From positions 310,001-374,000 of the forward strand of contig NZ_SDHZ01000003.1 in NCBI RefSeq assembly GCF_004118675.1: a stretch of DNA of 64,000 nucleotides, given 5' to 3'. This document shows, piece by piece, positions 8,645-18,125 of this stretch. The notes below the pieces were generated by a model, which worked only from the letters and a program-made list of their open reading frames with translations, had not been told where the DNA came from and made no database searches. A program made the translations under genes and the position numbers. Each line of letters starts with the position of its first letter. Within the stretch, counting starts at the first letter, position 1. The DNA is from Filimonas effusa. Its GTDB lineage: Bacteria; Bacteroidota; Bacteroidia; Chitinophagales; Chitinophagaceae.

Positions 8645-11602
8645 TTACATATGATGGAGAGCACTATAAATAATTTCATGAATGGCAGGACGCACATTCA
8701 GCTGCCCCAGTTTGCCATTGGAACCACCCTCAGGACATACCCTGTTCGACAGGAAAATATACAGCAGATGCTCCTGCGGATCAGCCCATACACAAGTGCC
8801 TGTAAAGCCCGTGTGGCCGAAGGTTGACGGAGAAGCACTGAGCGTTGGATAAGGCTCCTTACGCGACGCATTGTCCTTTTCAGGTTTATCAAAGCCCAAT
8901 CCCCTCCTGCTGCTGTCACTGTGATAAGCGGTAAACAGGCCTATCGTTTCTTTCTTCAGCAAGCGCTTGCCATTCAACTCCCCACCGTTCAGCAGCATAA
9001 GGTAAAGTTTGGCCAGGTCACCGGCATTACTGAATAACCCCGCATGTCCCGCAACTCCCCCAAACATCGCAGCGCCGGGATCATGAACATGCCCCCTCAG
9101 CAGCTGCAGCCTGAAATATTTTTCCTTTTCAGTAGGCGCAATGGCAGCTATGTTCATATGTTCCAATGGCTTGAAAGTGGTAGTCGCCATTTGCAACGGC
9201 TCATAAAAATGAATACGGGCATATTCATCTAACGGCAGCCCCGATACCTGCTCTACTATTTTACCCAGGAAAATGAAATCGTTATCACTGTACACATACT
9301 TGCCCGGTGTTCCCAGCTTGCTTTGCAAGATACGCTGATACAGTGTATCGCGCCAGCTGTTGCGCATATACATATGATCCGCAACCTCAACAGAATGCGA
9401 AGCATCGGCCCTGGAAGTATAAAAGCCCGGCTTGGGTTTGCCCGTAGCCGTATCTATGGTCTCCCTGTAAAAAGGGATCCACGATACCAGCCCCGCCTGG
9501 TGCAGCAAAACATCCTCCAGCGTTAATCCGGCCTTATCAGAACCCCTGGTCCAGGAAAGATAATCACCCAGCTTCTTTTTTAAATCGATCTTCCCCTCTT
9601 CATATAATTTCATGATGCTCACAGTAGTAGCAGAGATCTTGGTCACAGAGGCCAGATCATATACCGTTGCCGTGGTTACAGGTTCCGCACCATCATAGTT
9701 CATATGACCATAAGCCTTGTTGAATACAACCTTACCGTCTTTCGCAACCAGCACTACGCATCCCGGAGTTGCCCCTTTGGCAATGGCCTCCGCAGCAACA
9801 GCATCAATTTTATTTAATGTCCGCACATCTATAACCGAAGGCAAACCAGTTGTTGCATTACCCGCTGCCGGCCCGCTTCCCGTAGCTGCAACTGCTTCCC
9901 CGCTTCCAATAATGCCGGCACCATAACTAAGCCCCTCACATACCGTAACAGGTAAAGTGCCACGCGCCGGAAGTGTGCCACGCAGCAACGCCGTAGCAGT
10001 TTCGTGCATCAGGCTGTCGTCTTCATAACAGGCAACCAGGTTCCCGGCGCTGCAGTTATTTCTAATAGCATATGGATTACCAAATACAAAATGAATGGTA
10101 TGCTCCTGCATTTGCAGTTGCTGTAGCAAGCCCGCCGCAACAGCGCTGATCCCAAAATTATTCGCAGGATACTTTGTATACTGATGCACACCTACAATAA
10201 CAGCATCATAACCAACCTTCACCTTCTCCAGTATCGCAGTAGCCGCAGCAGCATCCGCTTTATATCCCAGGAAGAAACAATCAGCCTGGTATACCTGCTG
10301 TAAACGACTCGCAAAAGCATTGGCTTTTTCTATTCCTATCCCAACGAAGGCCGTCTTCTTGCCCGTAGCCAGCGGCAGCAGGCTTTTATTATTATTGCGT
10401 AACAGCGTAATTGCGTTTTCATATACCTCCTTCTTCAATGCAGGCACGGCAGCATTCAAACGCGCTGTGATATTATTGGTTTCAATAGCCTTCAGTGTAT
10501 CGAGGCCAAGGTTATACTTTGCCAGCAACACCTTACGTACCTTCTCATTCAAAGCAGCCTTACTCAAACGCCCCCTGCGAATGGCCTTTTTCACCTTCTT
10601 GATAGTCCCGCCAACATCACTCGGTAAGCATAACATATCATTCCCCGCTATCAGCGATTGCACAGAAGCCTCACCCGAAGGAAAATACTTGGCTACCCCC
10701 TGCATCTCGATGGCATCGGTAAATGTAATACCCTTAAACTGCAACTCATTACGCAGTAAACCAGTAACATTCTTTTCAGAAAGAGAAGTGGCACGATTAG
10801 GCGTATTATCGATGGAAGGAATATAAAGATGCGCAACCATCATACTTCCCACACCTTCGCTGATAAGCCGGCGAAAAGGATAAAGCTCCAGCGAGTCTAG
10901 CTGCGCACGCGATTTGTTGATAACAGGAAGATCCAGGTGCGAGTCCACTGCCACATCGCCATGGCCGGGAAAATGTTTACCGCAGGCCATAATGCCACCA
11001 TCCTGCATCCCCTTGGTGATCTGTGTCCCAAACAAGGCAACCTTGTATTTGTCTTCTCCAAATGAACGGAAATTGATCACCGGGTTATTGGGGTTATTAT
11101 TAATATCCACTACCGGCGCATAGTTAACCTGGATGCCCGCCAGCTTGCACTGCCCGGCAATAGCCTTTCCCACCCGGTAAACAAGGTCCGGGTTCTGCAT
11201 GGCCCCAAGGGTAAGCTGGTCGGGAAACTTGACAATACTATCGAAACGCATACCTACCCCCGTTTCGCCGTCAATACAAACCATCAGCGGAACCGGCGCC
11301 AACGCCTGTAACCTGTTAACCACCTCAGCCTGCTTTACAGGATTACCCTGGAAAAGACAAAGTGCACCAATATTGTATTTCTTGATCTCTGTAGCTATAC
11401 GATCGTCATAAAAAGCCACAGAATTAGGACCATTACGGGTAGAAACCCGGAGAACCATCAACTGGGCGATCTTTTCACTCCTCGACAGGGTTTTAAAAGT
11501 GCTGTCTACCCAACGCGTGGCAGCCGGCGACGCCTGTAAAAATTGCTGGCTGTAACCCCGAATAGCAGAAAAGACCAGTAAAGGCAAAACGAGATATTTC
11601 AT
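8645..11602 (-). CDS. NagZ-type GH3 beta-N-acetylhexosaminidase fused to a serine hydrolase (beta-lactamase fold)
   Basis: This is a 985-residue exported protein with two enzymes. A signal peptide (residues 1-18) is followed by a GH3 domain of the NagZ group: the His/Asp dyad motif KHFPGHGDVAVDSH at 209-222 and the nucleophile Asp296 in GITFTDAIEMQG. From about residue 585 comes a class C beta-lactamase/penicillin-binding-like domain with SVTK (Ser near 648), YSDN (near 770) and HTG (near 930) as the three active-site motifs. The first part should remove N-acetylglucosamine from wall fragments; the second could cut peptide or ester bonds. The arrangement recurs in Bacteroidota, but the substrate of the second domain is not known. 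PAP2 and PBP4-type genes lie nearby. Confidence 0.88.
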   Translation of the reverse strand: MKYLVLPLLVFSAIRGYSQQFLQASPAATRWVDSTFKTLSRSEKIAQLMVLRVSTRNGPNSVAFYDDRIATEIKKYNIGALCLFQGNPVKQAEVVNRLQALAPVPLMVCIDGETGVGMRFDSIVKFPDQLTLGAMQNPDLVYRVGKAIAGQCKLAGIQVNYAPVVDINNNPNNPVINFRSFGEDKYKVALFGTQITKGMQDGGIMACGKHFPGHGDVAVDSHLDLPVINKSRAQLDSLELYPFRRLISEGVGSMMVAHLYIPSIDNTPNRATSLSEKNVTGLLRNELQFKGITFTDAIEMQGVAKYFPSGEASVQSLIAGNDMLCLPSDVGGTIKKVKKAIRRGRLSKAALNEKVRKVLLAKYNLGLDTLKAIETNNITARLNAAVPALKKEVYENAITLLRNNNKSLLPLATGKKTAFVGIGIEKANAFASRLQQVYQADCFFLGYKADAAAATAILEKVKVGYDAVIVGVHQYTKYPANNFGISAVAAGLLQQLQMQEHTIHFVFGNPYAIRNNCSAGNLVACYEDDSLMHETATALLRGTLPARGTLPVTVCEGLSYGAGIIGSGEAVAATGSGPAAGNATTGLPSVIDVRTLNKIDAVAAEAIAKGATPGCVVLVAKDGKVVFNKAYGHMNYDGAEPVTTATVYDLASVTKISATTVSIMKLYEEGKIDLKKKLGDYLSWTRGSDKAGLTLEDVLLHQAGLVSWIPFYRETIDTATGKPKPGFYTSRADASHSVEVADHMYMRNSWRDTLYQRILQSKLGTPGKYVYSDNDFIFLGKIVEQVSGLPLDEYARIHFYEPLQMATTTFKPLEHMNIAAIAPTEKEKYFRLQLLRGHVHDPGAAMFGGVAGHAGLFSNAGDLAKLYLMLLNGGELNGKRLLKKETIGLFTAYHSDSSRRGLGFDKPEKDNASRKEPYPTLSASPSTFGHTGFTGTCVWADPQEHLLYIFLSNRVCPEGGSNGKLGQLNVRPAIHEIIYSALHHM

Positions 11603-11788
11603 GACGACAAAGTTTGATAGCTTAAAAGCAAGATAAGAGAAATTTTTCCCACATTTGCGGCTTTCTGCGGCAATTGAAACAAAAAAGTAGAAATCGAAAC
11701 AAAAAACCGCTATAACCAGCTACCACCTATCATTCTACCATCTGTCATCTATTCCCTATTTTTACAAGTTCAAAAACCGAGAGATCCA

Positions 11789-13711
11789 GTGCCAGATATT
11801 ATACAGTTATTACCAGACAACATAGCAAACCAGATAGCAGCGGGAGAAGTGATACAGCGGCCGGCAAGTGCGGTCAAGGAACTATTGGAAAATGCAGTTG
11901 ACGCGGGCGCTACCGAAATAAAACTCATCATCAGCGACGCCGGAAAGCAGCTGGTACAGGTTATAGATAATGGGAAAGGCATGAGCGAAACAGATGCCCG
12001 CATGTGTTTCGAAAGACACGCCACCAGCAAGATCCGCCAGATCGACGACCTCTTTCATGTAAAAACAATGGGCTTCCGAGGCGAAGCCCTGGCCTCCGTA
12101 GCCGCCGTAGCACAGGTAGAATTGAAATCTCGCAGGGCCGGAGATGAACTGGGCACTTTCATCGAAGTGGAAAACAGCGCCGTGATAAAACAGGAACCCT
12201 GTGCCTGCCCCGTAGGCACCAGCATATGTATGAAGAACCTCTTCTTCAACGTTCCCGCCCGCCGTAATTTCCTCAAAAGCAATGCCGCCGAAATGCGCCA
12301 TATCACCGACGAATTCATTCGTGTCGCAATGGCATTTCCGCAGATCTTTTTCTCTCTTACCAACAACGGCCAGCAACAGTTCCACCTCGAAGCAGGCAGC
12401 CTCAAACAACGTGTGGTACAGATCCTGGGCAGCCAGTATGCCTCCCGGCTCGTACAGGTGAAAGAAGAAATGGATTATATGAACGTAGCAGGTTTCGTAG
12501 GAAAACCCGATACCGCACGTAAAACAAGAGGAGAACAATACTTCTTCGTCAATAACAGGTTCATCAGGAGCGCCTACCTCAACCACGCCGTGATGAATGC
12601 CTTCCAGGAAATGATCCCAAAAGATAGCTTCCCCCTCTACGCCCTGTTTATAGAACTGGATCCCACCCAGGTGGATATCAACGTCCACCCCACCAAACAG
12701 GAGATCAAGTTCGAAGACGAAAAGATCGTTTACGCCTTTGTTCAGGCCGCAGTAAAACATGCCCTCGCGCAATTCAGCGTGGCACCTTCGCTCGACTTTA
12801 CGCTCAATGCCGATATACAACAGCTCGATGCGCTCAACAAACCCTTTACAGAAGATAAACAACAATCTGCTTCAGGCTCCGATCTCTATAAAACTTTTAC
12901 ACAAAAAAACCAGGCACACGCTATTGAAGGCTCTTCAAAAAAGAGTGAGCTGAAAAACTGGCAGGACTTTTTCACCCCTGCCGCCGAAATAGGAACACCC
13001 CCCGCCAGCGATCTTTCCATCGACCCCATAGGCGACCTGCCCGGCCTGTCACAACTAAAGGCAGGCGTCTACGATATTACAGCAACCCCGCAGGTGGTAG
13101 AAGGACTGTACTCACTGGAAGCAGCCGGTACGCGGCAGGTGATCGAAAACAGCCCGCTCCTGCAGTTACATTATACTTATATCCTGGTACCCATGAGCAG
13201 CGGTTTTCTGGTGGTGCACCAGCAACTGGCACATGAACGTATTTTATACGAACGCTACTCACAGGCAGCCCACTCCAACCATATGGCCTCGCAGCAAAGC
13301 CTGTTCCCCGCAACGCTGGAACTCGCCCCCTCCGACGCAATATTGTTACAGGACCTTTTACCCGAGTTGCGCGCAATAGGTTACCACATCGAGCCTTTCG
13401 GAAAAGATGCCTTCATTATCCAGGGCACCCCCGCCGATATCACACAAGGCAACGAAAAACATTCCATTGAACTATTGATAGAACAGTTTAAACACTTCAG
13501 CAGCGATATCAAATTCAGCAAACGGGAAAAACTGGTGCGCTGTATGGCCCGCCAACAGGCTATTAAAACCGGCCAAACGCTCACCCAGCACGAAATGTCA
13601 ACACTGGTGAATGAACTGTTATCCTGTAGTACGCCCAACGTTACCCCAACAGGCAGCCCCACTTACATAGAATTCAAGGAAGACTACCTCGACAGAATGT
13701 TTGGCCGGTAA
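11789..13711 (+). CDS. mutL: DNA mismatch repair protein MutL
   Basis: The start is GTG at 11789. The N-terminal GHKL ATPase is intact: IAAGEVIQRPASAVKELLENAVDAG, DNGKGM, TSKIR and GFRGEAL motifs in order over residues 10-105. The C-terminal dimer domain (from about 445) ends in the usual YLDRMFGR. Its endonuclease motif, normally DQHA(x)2E(x)4E, reads HQQLAHERILYE (about 476-487): the leading Asp is His. The CPHGRPT metal motif reads TPTGSPT (about 617). These changes question nicking activity, though such variation may be common in this phylum. MutL couples MutS mismatch recognition to strand removal. The gene is alone and convergent with a small lipoprotein gene. Confidence 0.93.
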   Translation: MPDIIQLLPDNIANQIAAGEVIQRPASAVKELLENAVDAGATEIKLIISDAGKQLVQVIDNGKGMSETDARMCFERHATSKIRQIDDLFHVKTMGFRGEALASVAAVAQVELKSRRAGDELGTFIEVENSAVIKQEPCACPVGTSICMKNLFFNVPARRNFLKSNAAEMRHITDEFIRVAMAFPQIFFSLTNNGQQQFHLEAGSLKQRVVQILGSQYASRLVQVKEEMDYMNVAGFVGKPDTARKTRGEQYFFVNNRFIRSAYLNHAVMNAFQEMIPKDSFPLYALFIELDPTQVDINVHPTKQEIKFEDEKIVYAFVQAAVKHALAQFSVAPSLDFTLNADIQQLDALNKPFTEDKQQSASGSDLYKTFTQKNQAHAIEGSSKKSELKNWQDFFTPAAEIGTPPASDLSIDPIGDLPGLSQLKAGVYDITATPQVVEGLYSLEAAGTRQVIENSPLLQLHYTYILVPMSSGFLVVHQQLAHERILYERYSQAAHSNHMASQQSLFPATLELAPSDAILLQDLLPELRAIGYHIEPFGKDAFIIQGTPADITQGNEKHSIELLIEQFKHFSSDIKFSKREKLVRCMARQQAIKTGQTLTQHEMSTLVNELLSCSTPNVTPTGSPTYIEFKEDYLDRMFGR

Positions 13712-13734
13712 ATGCCCTAAGCCAGGCATCCGCT

Positions 13735-14241
13735 TTATTTGTCACTCTTCTGTTTCGGTATCTTACGGCAGTCGAACGGCTTGAAAACAAGCGAAAAACT
13801 GGCAGTATCGCTCAAATACATCCGCCCCGAAACAGGATCCACACTATAATTCTGCTGAAGCAGGTTACCGTCCGCGCTCATCTTGAATACTACAGGCAAT
13901 GTATCTTGTTTCCCCTCCTGGATATAACTCCATACCGTTGTAACAGTGCTGTCCTGTACAGTCCCCTTGAGCGTACCGCGACGGGTATCTTTTTCATAGA
14001 TCATCTCAACAAGCTCCCCGTCAACTTTACCATCACGCATAACCAGGTGAACAGTAAAAGTATCCTGTTCCGTCTTTCCGGAAAACCGTTGAAAACAAAC
14101 AGACATCGAATCATTACGCAGATCAGTACGCGAAGTAGAAGCAGAATCATTGATGACGCGCTGGTTGGGATTGTTACCACAGGAGATCAGGGTAATAAGT
14201 GCAGTTCCAACCAGCATTAAGGATAAGGTTATGTTTTTCAT
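13735..14241 (-). CDS. Small lipoprotein of unknown function
   Basis: The start at 14241 gives a lipoprotein signal with lipobox LISC (Cys at about residue 21), then a Ser/Thr/Asn-rich linker. The rest (about 110 residues) has a beta-rich pattern with repeated short hydrophobic strands (TFTVHLVMRDGKVDGELVEM, RGTLKGTVQ, TTVWSYIQEG), which suggests a small beta-barrel or beta-sandwich, in style like lipocalin-type or copper-resistance NlpE-like lipoproteins. I do not recognise the family. It is convergent with mutL, 23 bp away. Confidence 0.6.
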   Translation of the reverse strand: MKNITLSLMLVGTALITLISCGNNPNQRVINDSASTSRTDLRNDSMSVCFQRFSGKTEQDTFTVHLVMRDGKVDGELVEMIYEKDTRRGTLKGTVQDSTVTTVWSYIQEGKQDTLPVVFKMSADGNLLQQNYSVDPVSGRMYLSDTASFSLVFKPFDCRKIPKQKSDK

Positions 14242-14455
14242 GGCTTTGTTTTCCACAAAAGATACAAGAAACATACCCGAAATAAGAGAAGATGTAACCT
14301 GAATAAGGGGTTTTTACGGGTAACCGTCCACAAACGCCCCGGCACTCATTCAGTGTTTAAACTTGAAAAACCCGGATGAATAACCGCTCCTGCATGTCAT
14401 CACATGTACAGCCTGCCACCCCACCAGGTACCATCCGCCACCTCAAAAGCAGATC

Positions 14456-14499
14456 AAAGCCGCACTAAAGCCGCTCTAAAGCCGTCTATAAGCCGCTTT
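14456..14499. repeat. Four 11-bp tandem units between two minus-strand genes
   Basis: The units are AAAGCCGCACT, AAAGCCGCTCT, AAAGCCGTCTA and TAAGCCGCTTT, in exact 11-bp register. They share the core AAGCCG. The array sits in the 286-bp space between the PAP2 gene and the lipoprotein gene; nothing else is evident in that space. A second 11-bp array of different sequence is at 47201-47288. Confidence 0.7.
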
Positions 14500-14527
14500 A
14501 ATTTTCCATTCTCCGCACACAAACAGC

Positions 14528-15139
14528 TTAAGGCAACGGTTTCAAAGTAGGTTTCGGCCTGTTAAATAGCTTCTTATTGGCCCAGTGTGTCAGCAACGCT
14601 GTTCCTGTGCCTACTGCTGCGCCGGCAAGAACATCGGAAGGATAATGAGCCCCCAGATACATACGCGAATAACCAATACTTGCCGCATAAGCAAAAGCAG
14701 GTACTGTTATATACCATTTTTTAAATTCAAGGGATGTGCTCACAGCCAGCGAAAAAGCGGCCGAAGTATGGCCGGAAGGAAGTGACTTACGATCGTTACC
14801 AGGTTTATACGCATGTATTACCCCATCCCACGTGGCAGATGGCCTGTCGCGCATAGCCGAACGTTTCAGTAATTCGGTCACCAGCGCATTGGCAAGAACG
14901 GCTTCACCAATATGTAACCCCTTCTTTAACAGCTCCCTGTCACCGCTCACACCACCGGCGATCATAATACCGATAGGAACAGCGCCACTAACTTTAAAAA
15001 TGGAGTTCGTAGTCGTTTTCCAGTAACCCGAAAAATTACCACTGGGATTGATTGACTTCAGGATATTGACATCCACATTCTGGGCACACGCACAATTTGC
15101 GGTCCATAGCAGGATTGGTAATAAATAGTACTTCAGCAT
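14528..15139 (-). CDS. PAP2-family phosphatase (exported)
   Basis: This is a PAP2 phosphatase with the three family motifs: K(x6)RP as KRSAMRDRP, PSGH as SLPSGHTSAAF and SR(x5)H(x3)D as SRMYLGAHYPSD. A signal sequence or first membrane segment occupies residues 1-19 (CACAQ). Such enzymes remove phosphate from undecaprenyl pyrophosphate or other lipid phosphates at the outer side of the inner membrane; the exact substrate is unknown. With about 203 residues and few clear membrane spans, it may be soluble or only loosely bound in the periplasm. It lies near the PBP4-type and GH3 genes, which also act on the wall. Confidence 0.85.
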   Translation of the reverse strand: MLKYYLLPILLWTANCACAQNVDVNILKSINPSGNFSGYWKTTTNSIFKVSGAVPIGIMIAGGVSGDRELLKKGLHIGEAVLANALVTELLKRSAMRDRPSATWDGVIHAYKPGNDRKSLPSGHTSAAFSLAVSTSLEFKKWYITVPAFAYAASIGYSRMYLGAHYPSDVLAGAAVGTGTALLTHWANKKLFNRPKPTLKPLP

Positions 15140-15313
15140 TGCCAGTAAGAAACGATTTATTTGACGTTTTCTTTTGCGCCAAAACTTAGAAAAAACTTAA
15201 AATATCAGCTATCGTTCTTATTCTTCTTCAATTGGGGCCTATACCTGTTCCACACACATCTGTTCAGCAAAATAGTCTTTTGGAAAGTTAAGGCTTTTTT
15301 CCTTTTTACGGCC

Positions 15314-16876
15314 TTACCATTTGTCGATAACCCCGCCTAAAAATGCCTCCACCTCCCTCCTGATATCGGAAACGGATGCCTTATGATTATTAACCATAAC
15401 AGAAAATGCCAATACTTTCCCTTTCTGCGTAAGCAGGTAACCGCTCAGGGAAACATTATTGCTGAGCGTACCGGTCTTCGCATAAATACGGCCGGCATAT
15501 TGTTTATAATAACCGCTTAAAGTACCCTGCCCGCCTGTTTCCAGGATCCCGGTAATACGCTGCCAGCTGAAATCCTGCTTCATCTTATGCAGTAACCAGG
15601 TAAAGTCCTGCGGGGAAATAAGATTATAACGGCTTAACCCGCTGCCATCAACCCAACGCGGAGCCTGCGGCATGCCGGCATAGTCTGTAGAAAGCAAACT
15701 GTCGATAACAGCCGCTTCATTTAACTGCCGCAACAAACTATTACTCACAAGAAGCAGGGATTGTTCTGCGAGAAAGTTGTCACTCCTGTGCATCATAATA
15801 CGCAACACACTATCTACAGGCTGCGAGTAAATAACATGCTGCAACGCTCCCTGTGGCGCTGCACTGCCCTCACTTATCATAAGCCCTAATGTATCACGTA
15901 ATAGTTGTACCGAAACAGGCAACGCGGTCATAAAAGGAATATCGATGCTCAAGGTTTTCTTCGCCGCTGCCAACGTAGAATGCTTCACAGGAGAAGGCCT
16001 CCGGTAAAAACGGTTACTGTTCCTGTCACGGCCATAAGTATCATCATCCGCGCCAACATCATCCCCTTCATGGGTCAATGAAAATCCCGAAGGCTGCATC
16101 GAAAAAGACGCAGCTGTTTTGCGTATCCGCACCACATTACCATAAATAGGAAAAGCACTGCGCTCAGCCATATAGTAATCCTCATAATCACTCCACGCCC
16201 ATCCATTCCCCCACGAAGTAGTACGCCAGTTGTCTCCAAACACAACAAACGATGCCAACTTGTTCCTTTTAAGAAATGCAGCAACAGGCTGGTAAGAAAA
16301 ATCAGGATGCAGGAAACTGGGATCTCCCGTAGGTAGAATACACATCGTTTTCAAACGCCCCGCTGCAACTCCTTCATCTGCCCTTCTGGTATTGCTGTCA
16401 GCCGCCATGGCATATTGCGCCAATGGCTGCCCGCCCGAAGATGGTGCAGTACGCGTTGCCACCATATCAGCAGGCGCCTCAAAATAACGAAGCCCTTCAA
16501 TGCTGTCACCAAGATGTTTCATAGCAGCATAACACGTCAGGAGCTTGGTATTACTGGCAGGAATAAAGTATTTATCGCCCTGGTAGCTATATAACGACTG
16601 CCCTGAATTAACATCGGTGATACTGATGCCAACATGCGCCGTTGCAACCTCCGAACGCTGTAATAAAGTTTTATTGGCCAGGGCCGCTATCTGCTTACTG
16701 GTGCCGCAGGCAGAAAACACAAGCATGCTTGATGCAATCAAGAAACACGCAACCCGCCAGCTAAACGTCCCATGCCGTCTGAAACGGATCTCCCCAAAGG
16801 AAAATATATGCCGGCAGAATAACATACGCTGCCGGTACATAAAATGTAGCCGGGAAGCGGATCCTTTATTGCTCAT
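15314..16876 (-). CDS. dacB: D-alanyl-D-alanine carboxypeptidase/endopeptidase, PBP4 (S13) type
   Basis: This is a class C penicillin-binding protein that trims or cuts peptidoglycan peptides. Active-site motifs are SNTK (PASNTKLL, about residue 107), SDN (MHRSDNFLAEQS, about 365) and KTG (IYAKTGTLSNN, about 465), in the order and spacing of S13 peptidases, with the inserted domain between the first two. A lipobox (VFSAC) follows a hydrophobic stretch at about residues 40-57, so it is probably a lipoprotein. The N-terminal 40 residues before the signal are unusually long; no better ATG lies nearer, so the true start is uncertain. It starts 30 bp after the arginase-fold gene and may share its transcript. 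Confidence 0.87.
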   Translation of the reverse strand: MSNKGSASRLHFMYRQRMLFCRHIFSFGEIRFRRHGTFSWRVACFLIASSMLVFSACGTSKQIAALANKTLLQRSEVATAHVGISITDVNSGQSLYSYQGDKYFIPASNTKLLTCYAAMKHLGDSIEGLRYFEAPADMVATRTAPSSGGQPLAQYAMAADSNTRRADEGVAAGRLKTMCILPTGDPSFLHPDFSYQPVAAFLKRNKLASFVVFGDNWRTTSWGNGWAWSDYEDYYMAERSAFPIYGNVVRIRKTAASFSMQPSGFSLTHEGDDVGADDDTYGRDRNSNRFYRRPSPVKHSTLAAAKKTLSIDIPFMTALPVSVQLLRDTLGLMISEGSAAPQGALQHVIYSQPVDSVLRIMMHRSDNFLAEQSLLLVSNSLLRQLNEAAVIDSLLSTDYAGMPQAPRWVDGSGLSRYNLISPQDFTWLLHKMKQDFSWQRITGILETGGQGTLSGYYKQYAGRIYAKTGTLSNNVSLSGYLLTQKGKVLAFSVMVNNHKASVSDIRREVEAFLGGVIDKW

Positions 16877-16906
16877 AAGACAGATTTTTACTTGGCTTTA
16901 GCCGGC

Positions 16907-18049
16907 CTAATGTCTTTCCATAGCCCGCATCCAGCGCTCAGGAATCTCATTGGCAGCCGCCAGCAGGTAATCCCTGTGACTGCACGCCATATAATTCCCT
17001 TCAGGCATTTGCATCCACCAGCGGCCGGTACGTTTGCTTTGCAGGAAAGTGGCTTCTATCTCGGCAAAAGCCATTTTATATTCATTGAATTCGTCAGTAC
17101 GGTCAAGACTAGCTTCCTGCTTTCCCCTGTGAATACCATCCATCAGGTACCAGAGCATATGGCTGATCTGGCGCGCAGTCATATCCTGCACATCCCTTTT
17201 AGGAACAAAACCATAAATACCGATCGTATTTACATTCGGGCTCATACCCGCATACTGCATCAGCGTACAGGCCTCTTCACCATTAAACCCGTTGGGCGTA
17301 AGGTTGTTCGAAGGCGCATGGCTGTGCTGGATAGCAGCAATATCAAAACTAAACAGGTTGGCATTGCGGATCACAGGCTCCATTTCATCGATCTGCTCTT
17401 TCACCCTGCCAACACGATAACAGTCAAACCTAAGCCGGTCAATAGTTTCAAGCATAGCAGGATGAACAAGATAACTCTGGAAACCAATATGATTATAATG
17501 ACGAACGTAGTTGGGCTCACTGGTAAGCAAACTTAACAGAAAGTTTTCAACAGGCACCCTGCTGTCCATATCCATATCGATACGGGCATCCACACAAGTC
17601 ATTTCAATGATCTGTTCAGCAGAAGCATAAACATCGTATTGGGCTCGGGTGAGGTCATGCGAACCACCCAGTATCACCACCCTTTTACCCAGCCCGGCAA
17701 GTTCAGCAACTACGGTGCGAACTGCAGCATAAGTATCGGCCATGGTTGCACCTGTTTTAATGTTGCCAACATCGGCCACCTTTACATCATCGTGCCAGTG
17801 GTAAAGACCATAAAACTGCTTGCGAACCAGGTCAGGCGCATTCGAACGCGAATGGCCGGGACCTTCGCCACGGGCTTCACCACAACCTACCAGCACAATA
17901 TCAGCCTCATCCAGGTCAGGAAAAAACTCCTCGTAAACCGCTATATGTTTACCAAGCTGGGTATCCCGGTAACCTTCGTCATTTGAAAGATCATAAGTAT
18001 TTACGGGCTCCAGGAAATCAATAATGGAATCTATAGAAAAAGAAGGCAT
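16907..18049 (-). CDS. Arginase/formimidoylglutamase-fold protein with an incomplete metal site
   Basis: The 380-residue protein has the ureohydrolase fold: GGSHD (His131), DARID (154-158) and SFDIAAIQ (234-241). The family needs six metal ligands; here His131, Asp154, Asp158 and Asp236 remain, but the His of DAHxD is Arg156 and the second Asp of SxDxD is Ala238. Two manganese ions are therefore unlikely to bind in the usual way. Related proteins in Bacteroidota are often labelled formimidoylglutamase, but there are no other hut genes here. It may be a non-catalytic or altered member. A TAnnTTTG promoter lies just upstream, back to back with the batD promoter; the PBP4-type gene follows by 30 bp. 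Confidence 0.7.
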   Translation of the reverse strand: MPSFSIDSIIDFLEPVNTYDLSNDEGYRDTQLGKHIAVYEEFFPDLDEADIVLVGCGEARGEGPGHSRSNAPDLVRKQFYGLYHWHDDVKVADVGNIKTGATMADTYAAVRTVVAELAGLGKRVVILGGSHDLTRAQYDVYASAEQIIEMTCVDARIDMDMDSRVPVENFLLSLLTSEPNYVRHYNHIGFQSYLVHPAMLETIDRLRFDCYRVGRVKEQIDEMEPVIRNANLFSFDIAAIQHSHAPSNNLTPNGFNGEEACTLMQYAGMSPNVNTIGIYGFVPKRDVQDMTARQISHMLWYLMDGIHRGKQEASLDRTDEFNEYKMAFAEIEATFLQSKRTGRWWMQMPEGNYMACSHRDYLLAAANEIPERWMRAMERH

Positions 18050-18074
18050 ATATAAAGGATGTACTTGTTTGCGG

Positions 18075-18106
18075 CAAACTTACTAAAGTAGAAGTGGAAT
18101 TTACAA
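18075..18106 (-). promoter_or_regulatory. Candidate Bacteroidota promoter of the arginase-fold gene
   Basis: Read on the minus strand, TTG (18106-18104) and TAAGTTTG (18082-18075) are separated by 21 bases, close to the TTG-N19-TAnnTTTG pattern of this phylum. It is 26 bp before the start codon. Confidence 0.45.
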
Positions 18107-18125
18107 TTTACATTAACAATCCCGC

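Noticed and set aside
11676-11720. Repeat of GAAACAAAAAA before mutL
   Set aside because: Only two copies of an A-rich motif, likely in AT-rich promoter DNA by chance.
13712-13729. Short inverted repeat ATGCC/GGCAT between mutL and the lipoprotein gene as terminator
   Set aside because: The stem has only five pairs; too weak to call.
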